64,000 bases of DNA from Tupaia tana (lineage: Eukaryota; Chordata; Mammalia; Scandentia; Tupaiidae): the NCBI GenBank assembly GCA_026018925.1, contig JAKSZU010000004.1:110395489-110459488 (forward strand). Direction: 5' to 3'. Positions within the stretch are counted from its first letter, which is position 1. Each line of letters opens with the position of its first letter. A model generated the notes under the pieces. It worked only from the letters and a program-made list of their open reading frames with translations. It did not search any database and was not told where the DNA came from. Position numbers and translations under genes: made by a program. Positions 41,735-53,190 of the stretch are shown here, piece by piece.

Positions 41735-41983
41735 CTATGATTCTTGTTTTTAGATTTTTGCCACAGGGTACATGTACTTGCTGAAGAGATACAGAGACAG
41801 AGAGAGAGAGAGAGGGAAAGTGAGAAAGCACCCCCCAGGGAGGATGGTGGCCACATTCTCCTCTCAGAATTATGGGCACGTACTTACATATACCTGGCAT
41901 ATTTTCCAAGCCAGTGGGCCCAGGACTTTAACTGCACCATCAGCCATGTGGGACAGTCTTAACCCCCACACCACCTGCTGGCC
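41735..41983 (-). repeat. long tRNA-headed SINE, older
   Basis: agatttttgccacagggtac, purine block, a body with a deletion after gaggatggtggccac, head ending ccacctgctggcc. Confidence 0.87.
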
Positions 41984-42023
41984 TTAGCCCCTGTCAATCT
42001 TGCAGTCCCAGTCTTGAGGACAA

Positions 42024-42280
42024 TGTTTTTTTGAGAGTTTTTTTTTTCTACAGGGTGCATGTGCTTGCCAGAAAGACAGGGAAAGACAGAGAGACAGAAA
42101 GTGAGAAATCACTCCCCATGGGGGATGGCCAACACAATCCCTTCTCCATTCTCCTCTCGGGATCTTGGGCACGCACTCACACGTGTCCAGCGTGAATTTA
42201 CGCCACCAGTTCTGGGACTTGAACCATGATCGACTACATGGGAGTCCAGCAACATAGCCATTATGCCAACTGCCGGTCCC
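42024..42280 (-). repeat. long tRNA-headed SINE, young-type
   Basis: tttttctacagggtgcatgt, body, head ending tatgccaactgccggtccc. Confidence 0.9.
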
Positions 42281-43120
42281 AAGGGACAATTTTCCTTTCT
42301 TACACTGTGAGAGGTATTTGACAGTTTTATCAGAAAAGCTGGTCTTCTTAGGTCAAGAATTGAAAAACATTTAATTTAGCTCTGAACTTCCTGGAGAGAG
42401 AGAGAAAATGTGTTAAGTTCCTTGGAACAGGAGAGCCAGTTGCTGGGATGAAGAGCTGTTTGCTAGCTCGTGCAGACGCTTCCCTCTGAAGCACTGAAGT
42501 GTTTACAAGAGCCCTCAGATGCTGGGAGGTTTCCTTTTGAAAAGTCCCCACTGCCTACCCTGAGTGACTCGAGTTTGTCTCCTTACAAAAAGCCACCTTC
42601 GTCTGGTAGAGCTACTTGAATCTGAAGTGTTATGTGGGAAGACGAGCACTCTCTCAATTTGCACGGGCACTGCCTCGACATGGTATTACTTCACCTGAGG
42701 GACCATCTCTCACTAAGCTGGCCCGCCAAGGATCTGCTTCTCTGAAATTGTTAGAGCACGTCCGATATTTTGTCTCGATTCCTGTGTCAAATGCTGGCAC
42801 AGCAGTGTCACGGGTCAGGAGAGCGGGGAGCACTGGGTGCTTGGAAGCAATTGATGAAATCTTTGAAAAAACACATTTCTAAAAGTCATGTCATTGTAAA
42901 TACCAGATACAGTGGGAGTGAGGGAGGAGGGTCTGAGGAAGGACATCGAGAGGAAAAGTCGGGAGGCAGCACACTAATGGCACAGAGAAATGTGGTGTTA
43001 TCTGTTGAAGATATTTTGGAGTTTTATCAACTGGACCAGGGAGAAATGTTCACCTGTTGAAATATCCATTTTGTAAGACAAATAATAATGTGATTGAATG
43101 TATTAAAGAAAATGAAATGA
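42281..43120. other. unassigned, A-tailed at 43121-43130
   Basis: No SINE. Several plus-strand frames (42616-42882, 42770-43060) without family resemblance, ending in an A-run after tattaaagaaaatgaaatg. The A-tail could mean a retrocopy of an unrecognised transcript. Confidence 0.35.
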
Positions 43121-43452
43121 AAAAAAAAAGGAGGAAAAAATAAAAGGATACTGATTACCAGTTAATTATCTATCCTCCTGAGCCTGGATTCGAGCTCCTT
43201 TCCAATAGATGAATATAGACCATAGATACTTTCCTACATACAGTAATCTAATGCTGTCACTTGTTACTGCCAGTGAGAAACGTGCCTCAATTTACCAATC
43301 TGAGAACACACCTTTAGTTATTCCGCGTAGTGTAGTTTACAAGAAATAAGTGAAATTATTACATAATCATCTAATTAAATGTTTCATGGGAAATCCTTTT
43401 CTACCTTGAAATGGAGGAAAGAATAAATAAATAAAAGTCATGTAATGTTTAA

Positions 43453-43683
43453 TTGGCCCCATGGCCTAGAAGGTAAGGAGCCGGATCCCCCCTACCAAAT
43501 GCAAGGTTCTCGGTTACCAGATCTAGCAGCATGAAAAACATGCCGGGAGCGAACTCTTGACAGGAGGGAGAAATGGAGAAGGGATTCTGATATGACTACC
43601 CTCACGGAGGGCTGCTTTCATCCTCTCTTGCTCTTTGTTTCTCTCTGGTGAATGCACACACCCTCTGGCTAAATAAATAAACG
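43453..43683 (+). repeat. tRNA-headed SINE, 'ccatggcctag' head type
   Basis: ggccccatggcctagaaggt, caaggttctcggttaccaga, body, (AAAT)n tail. Flanks gtcatgtaatg and gtcatataatg. Confidence 0.85.
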
Positions 43684-43696
43684 TATGTCATATAAT

Positions 43697-44062
43697 GCTA
43701 TGGTTTGAACGTGTTCCCCCAAAATTAATGGGTTAAAATTCGGTGAGACACTGCAGTGGTGTTGAGAAGGAAAATTGTGATTCAGTGATGGCGTTGAAAG
43801 GTGGAGCCCTGGGGACCTGAGCAGGCATCAGGGTGGGCCCATGCCTGAGCTGGTGGGTTTATAGGAGAGGGAACGAGGCACACACCCTGTGCTCTACTCT
43901 GCCCCTGCTTGGTTCCACCCCCTGCCATGCTGTCCACCACCAAGACCCTCGCCAGATGCAGGCCTTGGACCTCCAAATCACAACTGAAATAAATCTTCGT
44001 TCTCTTAAATCACCCAGACTCATTTATCTCTGCCATTAGCAACAGAATGGACTAGAACACAT
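43697..44062 (+). mobile_element. MaLR-type solo LTR, sense
   Basis: tgctatggtttgaacgtgtt, gaaaggtggagccctgggg, tgagctggtgggtttatagg, gaaataaatcttcgttctct, cacccagactcatttatctc, aacagaatggactagaaca. Its best match in the window is 8525-8868. Confidence 0.75.
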
Positions 44063-44089
44063 AGCTTAATGTAAAAGTGATATACATGG

Positions 44090-44206
44090 GATCTTTTAAA
44101 AGTTCATGGAAAATGTATATTATGAAAGAATGATGGATTCCAAAATGTCTGCACCAAAAATATTTGCATTTTAATTCCATTTTTCCAAACTTTCTGAAAT
44201 CTCCTC
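44090..44206. mobile_element. mariner-type MITE, complete
   Basis: gggatcttttaaaagttcat on the left and tccaaactttctgaaatctcc on the right are inverted partners. Centre tgcaccaaaaatatttgcat. About 117 bp, uninterrupted. Confidence 0.75.
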
Positions 44207-44592
44207 AGATATGTACACACTTGTTTCCTGAAGTGTACATCCCTATCTTCCCCTGAGAAGTTATGCATACACATAAAGATTACAGGTTAAGTGGCAGCTC
44301 GGCAAGGCAATGCCTCTCAAATGTAAGGTTTATGGTAACTGTTTTAGAAAATGCAACTTGGGTCGAAGCTCAGAAGCACAAGAATGACTGAAAAGCAGCT
44401 GCACCACACACAAGAAGGAAGCAGGAGGGGTTTCCGTGTCTGAGAGCAGGTTGTGGGGCCAGAAACTACAGTGTGGGCTACAGAGGCACTACCTCTACAC
44501 CATGCCGTGTGGCACAATGAACTTGAGACTCCCATAAATCCAGCTAGCTCTCCTTTCCAGCTTTACAGAAAAGAATGAAGAGGTAGGCAGGT
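44207..44592. other. intergenic, no gene recognised
   Basis: No feature that I can support. Confidence 0.35.
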
Positions 44593-44945
44593 CAGTTTGG
44601 GCTGCTATACCAAAAATGCTATATTCTGGGTGGCTTAAACAACAGCGACTTATTCCTCACCGTTCTGGAGGCTAGGAAGTCCAAGATCAAGGAGCTGGTG
44701 CACTTAGTTCTTGTGGGGGCCCTTTTTCTGGTTACAGATGAATTCTTTTTGCTACATGTTGCATAGCAGACAGGGAACACGCTCTCCCCCATCTCTCCTT
44801 ACAAGAGCACTAGTTCCCCCATGAGGACTCTACCTGCATGAACTAATCACCTCCCCGAAGGCCCCATTGTCACCCTTCACATTAGGGACTAGGGTTTCAA
44901 CTTATATAGATTTGGGGAAAAGGAAACATTCCGTCCATAGCAATA
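44593..44945 (-). mobile_element. MaLR/ERVL-type LTR, antisense
   Basis: gtttgggctgctataccaaa, ctgggtggcttaaacaacag, cgttctggaggctaggaagt, cttacaagagcactagttcc, ctaatcacctccccgaagg. Confidence 0.75.
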
Positions 44946-45573
44946 GAGAAGCAAAAAGTCCCCTGCTCTACAGAGCTCAGGGAAGGAGGGAGAAGTCACC
45001 TTGCCCACAAGTATTTTTCTTGAAACTGTAACTAGGAGACCACACTGGAGGGAGGAGAGAGAAACGAGGGTATTGGAGTAATCCAGGGAAGAGACGGAAG
45101 GTGCTAAGGCAGCGACACAGAGATGGATTTCTGAATTCCGAATGAGCCCAGTGTATCCAAGGACACACGCGGTCCGTGGAAGCCTCTGGTGGGATTTGTC
45201 TCTGAACTGCAGTGAGAAAAGCCTCCTCGAATCCCGACTAGGGATATCATGTCTCAGAAGTCTGACAACGAAGGAAGCCAGAGTGCTGGTGGCTCAGGGA
45301 CCTGTGACCACAAGTGAATCTTTCCGGATCCTGTTGTCCACATGTTGTGTCTTTCTGGCACCCTGTCCTACTTCTGCTCTCCATGACAGCCCTCACTCCT
45401 TTGGAGACATACCCCTGTATCACTGCCTAGCCTTGGACTTAGCTCTCTGGCCACGATGATGGGCTCCAATGAGGGCACAGACTCAGTGTGGGTCCACTAC
45501 AGCCTTTCCCCAAGATTGTCCTCACAAGGAAGGTATCTCACCTGCCCAGTCGAATGAGTTGGAAAATTGTGAT
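44946..45573. other. intergenic, no gene recognised
   Basis: The frame at 45142-45459 has no family resemblance. Confidence 0.4.
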
Positions 45574-45835
45574 TCTTTTTTTTTTTTTTTTTTGTCTTTT
45601 TTTTTGGAGAGGATTTTGCTATAGGGCACGTGCGCTTGCCAGACAGAGACAGAGAGACAGAAAGCAAGAAATCACCCCCCGGGGGGGATGGCCATGCCGC
45701 AATCCCTTCTCTTGGGATCTTGGGCACGCACGCACATGCGCCCGGCGTGAGTTTAAGCCACCGGGTCCGGGACGTGAACCGCTGTTGACTACATGGGAGT
45801 CCAGTGACATAGCCATTATGCTAATTGCTGGTCCC
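45574..45835 (-). repeat. long tRNA-headed SINE, young subfamily, body deletion
   Basis: Double T-run, gagaggattttgctataggg. The body lacks the ctccattctcct stretch, and the head ends gctaattgctggtccc. Confidence 0.93.
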
Positions 45836-46781
45836 AACACAGGATCTTTCTAATACACCCCTTCATTTTATTTTTCTTAAATTGTTCTGCCTTGGCTCTC
45901 TGTCATTTACAGCTCAAAGTTTTTTGTTTTGTTTTTGTTTTTTACTAATATATCTGCCAAAGAGAAGACACATCAGCTGGGGCTTCAGCAACTACCTCCC
46001 TGTCATGAAGGACTGAGAGAAGCCAGTTGCTTAGACCATCCCAGCAGGTACTGAGTCTGGTGTGTGTGGAGGAGGGGAGTAACGCCCATATACACGAATC
46101 CCACTCAGCTGAATGGCTTTTCTACCACCGTGCTAAACCAAGTTGGCATATGTATCTTCCAGCTTTGCTCTACTGGAGGTGGGGTGGGGAGGCTGCAGGG
46201 GTGGGGAGCGGTAGGGGAAGCCAGGACAAACACATCGGCACCAGGCTGCTGCACAAGATACGTCGCAGAATGCAAGAAGATTTCTCCTCAGAGCAAGGAT
46301 TTTTTTTTAAAGCATTTTACCATTGGACTGGAATCTTCTTGGCTTGCTTTTTAGAGACAGAGTGAGAGGGAGAGGGATTGATTCATCTTTTTACAAACAA
46401 AGGCCAGGGAATGAACTATTTTAGGTCCTCTGGTTGCATGGTTTGATGACATGGTTTCTGCTCATTAAAGAAAAACTGGCTTCATTCTCATTCTGCAGTG
46501 CCAGAGTCCTGACCTGACTTCAAAAAGCACTTGCAGTTCAATGGTGTTAAAAGCACACTCTAAAATAGCTTTCAGTCAAGGAAACCATGTGCCTAGTTCC
46601 CATTGGGTCCCGAGCAAGAAACATAAGGTTTCCCTCACATGGTACTTACAGCAGGCTGCCCTGACAACAGGATAAGGCAACTTCTAAACGTGTAAAACAT
46701 ACAGGAAAACTCTCCACCTCTAAGAAAGAGCTCCCAGTGCATTTCATTTGGTTTGCCATGTTAATAAGTATACTGATTTCA
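45836..46781. other. intergenic, no gene recognised
   Basis: A G-rich stretch lies at about 46174-46225. A 27-bp segment at 46453-46479 recurs in the next SINE. Confidence 0.4.
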
Positions 46782-47043
46782 ATTTTGCTACGGGCACTTG
46801 CACTCACCAGAGATGGAGGGAGGGAAGTGCGGAGTTGAGAGGGGGAAGAAAGAACCCTCAGACAGGATGGCCATGCCACAATTCCTTCTGTTTTATTCTT
46901 CTTTTGAGAATTCGGGCACACGCATGCACCTACCGTGTTTTTTAAGGGGCCCGGTTTCTGCTCATTAAAGTAAAACTGGACTGGAATCACAGAGTCAGCC
47001 ATGTGGGATTCAGTTGCTTCAACCATCATGCCACTGGTAGCCC
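46782..47043 (-). repeat. long tRNA-headed SINE with a foreign 20-bp insert
   Basis: ttttgctacgggcacttgca to ccactggtagcccc. Inside the head, ctgctcattaaagtaaaact replaces the expected short junction at about 46958-46977. Confidence 0.85.
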
Positions 47044-47141
47044 CTATATATTGATTTTTAAAAATACATCTCTAAAATGAGGCACACCTCTATTCGTTGA
47101 GTCCTGGAACGTTAGCAATGAAGGCATTCCCTAGATGTCTA

Positions 47142-47155
47142 CCACTAGATGGCGT
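47142..47155 (+). promoter_or_regulatory. CTCF-like site
   Basis: CCACTAGATGGCGT fits the CTCF core consensus at every position I can recall. Same orientation as the site at 15484. Confidence 0.55.
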
Positions 47156-47959
47156 GTGAGGCTAACGTGATCACCCACCTTCTCTGGGTGGCTTGCTCGC
47201 TACTGCTACACCTCCTGTATTTGGTGAGTCATCTCAGGCCACCTGATAAGCATTCAGGAAATGCTCAAAGCCAATTCAGTAAAAACGATAACTTTCACCT
47301 CAATGGTGTGATGAGTATTAATAGGATGTCTCTGCCAAGATCTTTCACAAGAAACTGAAATCAGCCTGCCTCTTATTTCTTGAAAGTATATAAAAATTTG
47401 AATTATAATTAGGCAATCATGAGAAGAAAAATAATTTTGTTCTACCTAATTCTAATCTGTCCTATGGGCCTAGTCCTTCCTTGCTTCTTGAATGAAACCT
47501 GGGTCCATAATTTCCTTGTTGCCTGTTAATAATTAATGGCTTTTTACTTTTAATTCCAAAATAGTCTTATGTCTATCATGAAAATAGCTATTCTCTTGCA
47601 ATAATAAAACTCTGAATAATGTGTAAAGTTTAAGCTTCTTGCTCTCCCCATCTTACGGTTTCTTTTGTTTTCAGTCCAGAGACATTCATTAGATAGAAAT
47701 ACATGTGCCTTCTTGATTTATTCCACTAAGCATTTTTATTCCTTCTTCACTCAACCATTCATTCTTCTTCGACCCTCCAGGGCTTCTGTGTACATGTAGA
47801 CTCACTATGGAGAGGAGGAAAGAAAAGGAGCAGGAAAGATCTTTCTTGACTGGCACCAATGTCATATATCATTCCACCAAACATGAGTTCATAATCAAAA
47901 ACTGTAAAACACTTAAGAAAACAAGAAACCATGAGAGTTATCATAAGTAACAAGCCAAA
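47156..47959. other. AT-rich intergenic DNA
   Basis: No SINE, no family-like frame. Confidence 0.4.
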
Positions 47960-49040
47960 ATTAGACTCACAAAGACTGTGGTGAATGGAATAACTGGATA
48001 TACAATTTTAAATGAATATGATTAGCATATTCCAAGAAATAAGAGAAAATTATGTAGCAGATCAAGGAGCAAGACACTATAAACAATGACCATACAGATT
48101 TGACAAAAAGTTAAACTAAACTTTTAGAAATAAAATTATATGAACTAAAATTAAGACTCAAAGGAAGGAGATTAGAGTCAACTGAAGAGAGTCTTAGTGA
48201 AGTGGAAGATGATCTTGAAGAAATTACCCAGGGTAGAGAACAGAAGACAAAGAAATGGAAAACATGTGGGGCTAGCAGGTAGCATGGTTGTTATTGCACT
48301 GGACTCCCACAGGGCTAACCTCAGTTTGAGTACCAGATCTAGAGGCTTGCTTACTCATTTTCTGTTGGTCTCTCTGTGTGTCTGCTTCTAGTGAGTGCAT
48401 GTGTCCTATAGCAAATTTAAAAATAATAATAATAATAAATAAAATTAAATAATTCTTTAAAAAAAGAAATGGAAAATTCAAAAGATTGATTAAGCAATAT
48501 GGAGGGTAGAATGTGAGGATCTAACATTAATGGAAATTCTCAAAAGAGCTTAAATAACAAAATATTTAATGTGTTAATAATAAAAAGAAATACATACTTG
48601 GTTAGTGTTTATTTAAACAACAAAAATTTAGGGACAAAAAGAAAATGCTTAAAAACAGCCAGAGAGACAAGACACATTAATTATATTGGAAGGATAGTTA
48701 TACTGGTGACTTCCCAAAAATCACAGTGAAGGGAGTGGAATAGCAACTTCAATGCGCTATGAGAAATTATCTATCTGGGGAAAAGGACAAGAATGAAATA
48801 GACTTTGCTTTAGATCAACAAAAGCTGATGAGTGTATCCTACCAATAGATCATCACTAAAAAACTTCAGAAAGATTTCATAAAGATCTGAAATATGGAAT
48901 AAAAGATATGTAGAAAAAACTTGTGGAAGATTATAAACAAACATATTACAAATACAGAGAAAATATACTTTATAGACTGAAAAGGCAAGATGGAATTAAA
49001 ACATCAGATGAAATAGCAGAAAGTCCATAGGAGGAAATTA
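47960..49040 (+). mobile_element. HAL1/old L1-like fragment, sense, split by a SINE
   Basis: gtggtgaatggaataactgg, gagagtcttagtgaagtgga, then gccagagagacaagacacat, acttcccaaaaatcacagtg, cttcaatgcgctatgagaaa, atcaacaaaagctgatgagt. A-rich, decayed, no intact ORF. Confidence 0.65.
48267..48462 (+). repeat. short tRNA-headed SINE
   Basis: tggggctagcaggtagcatgg, (AAT)n tail. Flanks aaagaaatggaaaa at 48251 and 48464. Confidence 0.92.
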
Positions 49041-49589
49041 AAGTTCAGTTGTTTTAGAGTCTATCTTTAATTAAATCCTTATAGCTCAACATTTTTAAGT
49101 TACATACCCAAAGAAGATCATTGAACCCCGGTGCTTTAAGCAAGGGCAGGGTTTCCATTCAAACAGGACCCTAAAATCTGGAATTCCCTTAAAAGAGCCC
49201 AGCCATGAAAAGAGGATTAATATTTCTCTGAGGTTCTTATCACTTTTCTTTCTGTGCTAACAAAGGTTTTAAATTGCCTTCTCTTAATTATGGTGCTGTG
49301 GAATTTCTCAAATCTCTTCAGAATTCAAAATGTTCTCCTATGAATGAATAGCTTCCTTTCTTCCCTTCCCAAGTCTAATTTGTACCCAGCAAATGCTATG
49401 GTTTTTGAAAATGAGCCAGACACCATCACACTGCCCACCCTCCCTTCCTACCCCTTATCTCCTCTTGAATGACAGTCTGTAGAGGGCAGTAAGAATGGCA
49501 ACAGAATCATCCAGGCTGTAGGGTATTACAATCTGCGAAAACATACATTATGCTCTGTCAGAACCTGCCTCTCCAATAAGCCCACCATA

Positions 49590-49595
49590 TTTATT
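49590..49595 (-). terminator. candidate polyadenylation signal, distal
   Basis: AATAAA on the minus strand followed by TATGGTGGGC, a plausible G/T-rich downstream element, for the ILDR2 3'UTR. Confidence 0.3.
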
Positions 49596-49739
49596 CCTCC
49601 ATTATAGTACTTAAAACAATCTGGAGATGGCACATATTGTATAATTTTTTTTTCCTGCTGAGGCCATTTAACATCAGATCATGATTAACCACAGTTGTGT
49701 TGATTATGAATTCTTGATAATAAACGTAGGTGAAAATGC

Positions 49740-49745
49740 TTTATT
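49740..49745 (-). terminator. candidate polyadenylation signal, distal
   Basis: AATAAA on the minus strand (taaataaagcat). Second distal candidate for ILDR2. Confidence 0.3.
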
Positions 49746-50589
49746 TAGCTTAACACATTACAACCAAATTCACTTTGTAGGTCTGACACAGAACAAAAAA
49801 ATCATGGGCAACAGGGATACCAACATTTGAGTTTGGCTGTCACAGACAAGGCACAACAATAATGGCAGGTGGCTCTCCTGAAGCAGACGCTCACCCCTCT
49901 CTGTTTCATGGTTTCTTCTGTCCCCTTGTTCTTCATTCTCACAAGGAAATTTCTCAAGGCATAGTTAGTGTCTAATATCTTCATTAGGAAAGTGGTTTTT
50001 CCTTACAGCCAAGGTTGAGAGAGAAGCTATTTGTGTCTCTTTTAACCCTCCCAGAAGAAATGGATTCTTACCAGAAAAAATTTACCTTGTGGCCAGCCCC
50101 ACCAAGAAATGTAAAACTTTTAGCAAAACGGTTACATCTTTCTCATCTTCCTTGTATCTCTCTCTATCTGGCTCTCTTAATTCTACCTAAGATCTCAAAA
50201 TGTAGTAAACATGCCAGATATTTTTCCCCTAAGGAGCTCCCACCCCAACCCTGGCATCTTGGGTCCAGATGAATGTATAATTTGACTCAGAAATTCCTCT
50301 TCAAGAACAATGCCAAAAGCTGAAGCACATATGTAACAAAGCCTTTTCCCTAAAACCTGACACACATATTCATCAAAGCCCTTTCCCCTCAAATCACAGT
50401 TACTGAAAATGAGACTCCTTGAGGGAGGCCAGCTCCCCTTGAACAGCACGTGAGGGATGACGTTTGGGACTGAAGCAGCAGGTCTGTGTTCACAGCTCCA
50501 GCACATTCATGACATGAGCAAGCAATGATCTGGACCCTTCTCACCAGCTGTTTGGCTATAAAGAGAATAAGCCAGGTTCCAGCCCTCCC

Positions 50590-50812
50590 AGTCTTGTAGG
50601 AATTGGAAAGAACCCTACTAAGACCGTTAGAAGGCCTGGCTCTATGCTCTTAAAAGCCATTTGACTATGGGCAAACCACTTAACCTTTCTCAGCCTCAGT
50701 TTTACATTCAGTGTGATTGGACCACAAAGACCACCCTGCCTCTGTCATAGGGGTTGATGTGAGGATCAAATGAGATAACTGTCTCATGAAATGGTCTGTA
50801 AACAGTAATACA
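50590..50812 (+). repeat. MIR element
   Basis: gaaggcctggctctatgctc, gcaaaccacttaacctttct, agcctcagttttacattc, gtgaggatcaaatgagataa. Confidence 0.85.
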
Positions 50813-51729
50813 CCAGAAAAAGAAGACAACTATTATTAATCCCCCCGGGCAGTGCTGATGCTCAGGCTGCCAATTAAAGCAGCTCCATAGGACCCTCGCG
50901 CCGCTCTGATGTTGAAAGCTGCTAACTTCAAGCTTTATGGGTCGGTTTCCTAAGTGACTAGGAGGGAGGATCCTGGCAGAAAAACCACCTACCAAAAAAA
51001 CAAAACAGGCACTTTTTTCTTGTAGGACTTTAAGAATCTGGGCACCCCTTCTAGTGAATTTGAACTCTCCATCCTATAAGTCAGTTTCAAACTTCTGCAA
51101 GATTCTGGCAGCATCTTAAACCCGACTTTGCAAAGACAGAATGGAATGGAGATCTGATGATTCTTGTCCACCCCATTGTAAGCCTGGGGGTGGAAATGGT
51201 GGTGACCACCAGCCTTATAATCGGTTTGCTTTAAAAAATGGTTTACTTTTGCCAATTCGCCAATGGTCTCCTTTCTTTTTAATTCATGATCCCAGTTTTG
51301 CTCAGAATGGCATCAAGGGAATATGAGAAAATTACCTGTAATTCTTGTCTGATCTGAGTGTCAGAACGGATCACTTTCTGGGGATGGAAACATCTAGAGT
51401 GGGCTCCCAGGGAGTGCTCCCAGCTCTGTCCTCTCTGCCTCACACACTTTTCCCAATACTGGGCTCTGATGAACTAGCCACCAGGGTGATAGCCAGACTG
51501 CTGGGTGCCTCACCACTGCCAGCCCCCAGGTAGCAAGAGGGACCTCACCAGGACATTTGAAGGAAAAAATCCTGAAATCCAAGAACCAGCTGTTTGGGAT
51601 ACACAGCAGCGTGATCTAGGGTCCTTCCCAAGTGGCTCTGACAGCAGGACTCTCCTGAAATACAGGGAAAAGTATAAATCTGGGCTCCAGGCCCACCCAA
51701 TCAACTTTTAAGGCAATACCCAACAACGC

Positions 51730-51908
51730 CTCTTTTTTTTTTTTTTTTCCCAGAGGTTTTTGCTATAGGGCATGTGTGCGCTCACCAGAAAGACAGAGAG
51801 AGACAGAGAGACAGAAAGTGAGAAATCACCCCGCAGGGGGGATGGCCAGGCCGCTATCCCTTCTCCTCCATGCTCCTCTCGGGATCTTGGCACGCACGCA
51901 CACACGCC
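51730..51908 (-). repeat. long SINE, tRNA head missing
   Basis: T-run, gaggtttttgctatagggca, body up to gcacgcacacacgcc. Everything 5' of this is absent, so insertion was 5'-truncated. Flanks acaacgcctctttt and acaatgcctttttt-like. Confidence 0.9.
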
Positions 51909-52616
51909 TGAACAATGCCTTTTTAACAACAGCCATCAGGTCATTCTTATGCTCCGGCAATTTGGGGAAACACCAGTCCAGCAGAAAAGATGTGTGACTT
52001 AACTGAGCAGTGAGGGTCTATCCGTCTATTAAAAAATTGGGGGAAGAGTGAATTATAACACCTACTACCTCTCAAAGGCTGCCTAAGATCTAATCAGATG
52101 ACCTATACAACGTTTTGCAGACTACTCAGCATTACTTACAGATGTGGCTAGGTGCTGTGTGTTTGGGTGGTGGTTCCCTCCTATCCCCAGTATGGCCCAC
52201 GCAGACCGAGGATCATGAGAAGGGAGAGAAGCACCCACTCGGCAAGACTGCCCTGCATGAGTGAAGGTGGCAGCAACACTGAGCACTGCAGAACTGAGCC
52301 CCCGGAGAAGGGGTGCTCTGGAATGACGTCTACCACCGACGTCTGTGGCCACTGTCCCCAGCTTCCATAGCCTAGAGAAGCAGGTTATCTACCAGGGGAT
52401 GCCTCCTGCCACCTGCACACTCCCTCCTCCAGCTCGTCCCTGACTCAGGTGTGAGTCACAGGTAAACGCAGAAGCCCTCTTGGTCCCCTGCTGCTCACCC
52501 CTCCCCGCCCGAAAGCATCTCTTTTCAGTTCAGACTTTTGGACACTGGCTTTTCAGATCACTGAACATACCTTTAGATGGAATGAACAAATACACACACC
52601 TAAATATTCCCATTTA

Positions 52617-52817
52617 GGCCAGCCAGTAGGGTGTATTAATACAATCAATACTCCACAATACTGAAGTCATACGGGAAGGTCCCGTGGTCTCTCTACATGT
52701 CATGCGTGCAAGCGTGACTGTGACCTTGGTTGGCTGAGGCTGGGGGCAGATCATAGTGAGGACCCTGTTGGGGGTGCTTATCTCTGTGTCTCTCGTAGAA
52801 AAATAATAAACTTTTAA
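52617..52817 (+). repeat. decayed tRNA-headed SINE
   Basis: aggccagccagtagggtgta head, and a tail region of tctctgtgtctctcgtagaa with an (AAT)n end. The body is heavily altered. Confidence 0.6.
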
Positions 52818-52945
52818 AAATTCCACTTAAAGGTTTAAATCTCTGAGTTTACTGTAGTTTATCCATAGCACTAATTTGTTTACTTTTTATAACATTTCCT
52901 AATTCCTGGACTTGTCTTATTTCCCCTATTAAACTGTAGGGTCCC

Positions 52946-53190
52946 AGGGCCAGCCCTATGGCCTAGTGGTTAATGGAGCTGGATGCCACATGGTTGACCA
53001 CAGTCAGAATCCCAGCCCTGGTGTCTTGAAAAACATACTGGGCGTGTGAGCTCCAAATCCCAACAGATTGCAGGAACGGAGAAGAGATTGCCACATGACC
53101 ATGCCCCCTTGGGGGGTGCTTTCTCCATCTGCCTGTATACCTGCCTCTCTCTGGCTAGCATACATACCCTCTGGAAAGTTAAAAACAAAT
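52946..53190 (+). repeat. tRNA-headed SINE, 'ggcctagtggtt' type
   Basis: cagggccagccctatggccta, aatcccagccctggtgtctt, ttggggggtgctttctcc, cctctggaaagttaaaaac tail. Confidence 0.87.

Noticed and set aside
47960-49040. coding gene in the A-rich block
   Set aside because: The phrases match old L1/HAL1 sequence, the frames are broken and a SINE splits it.
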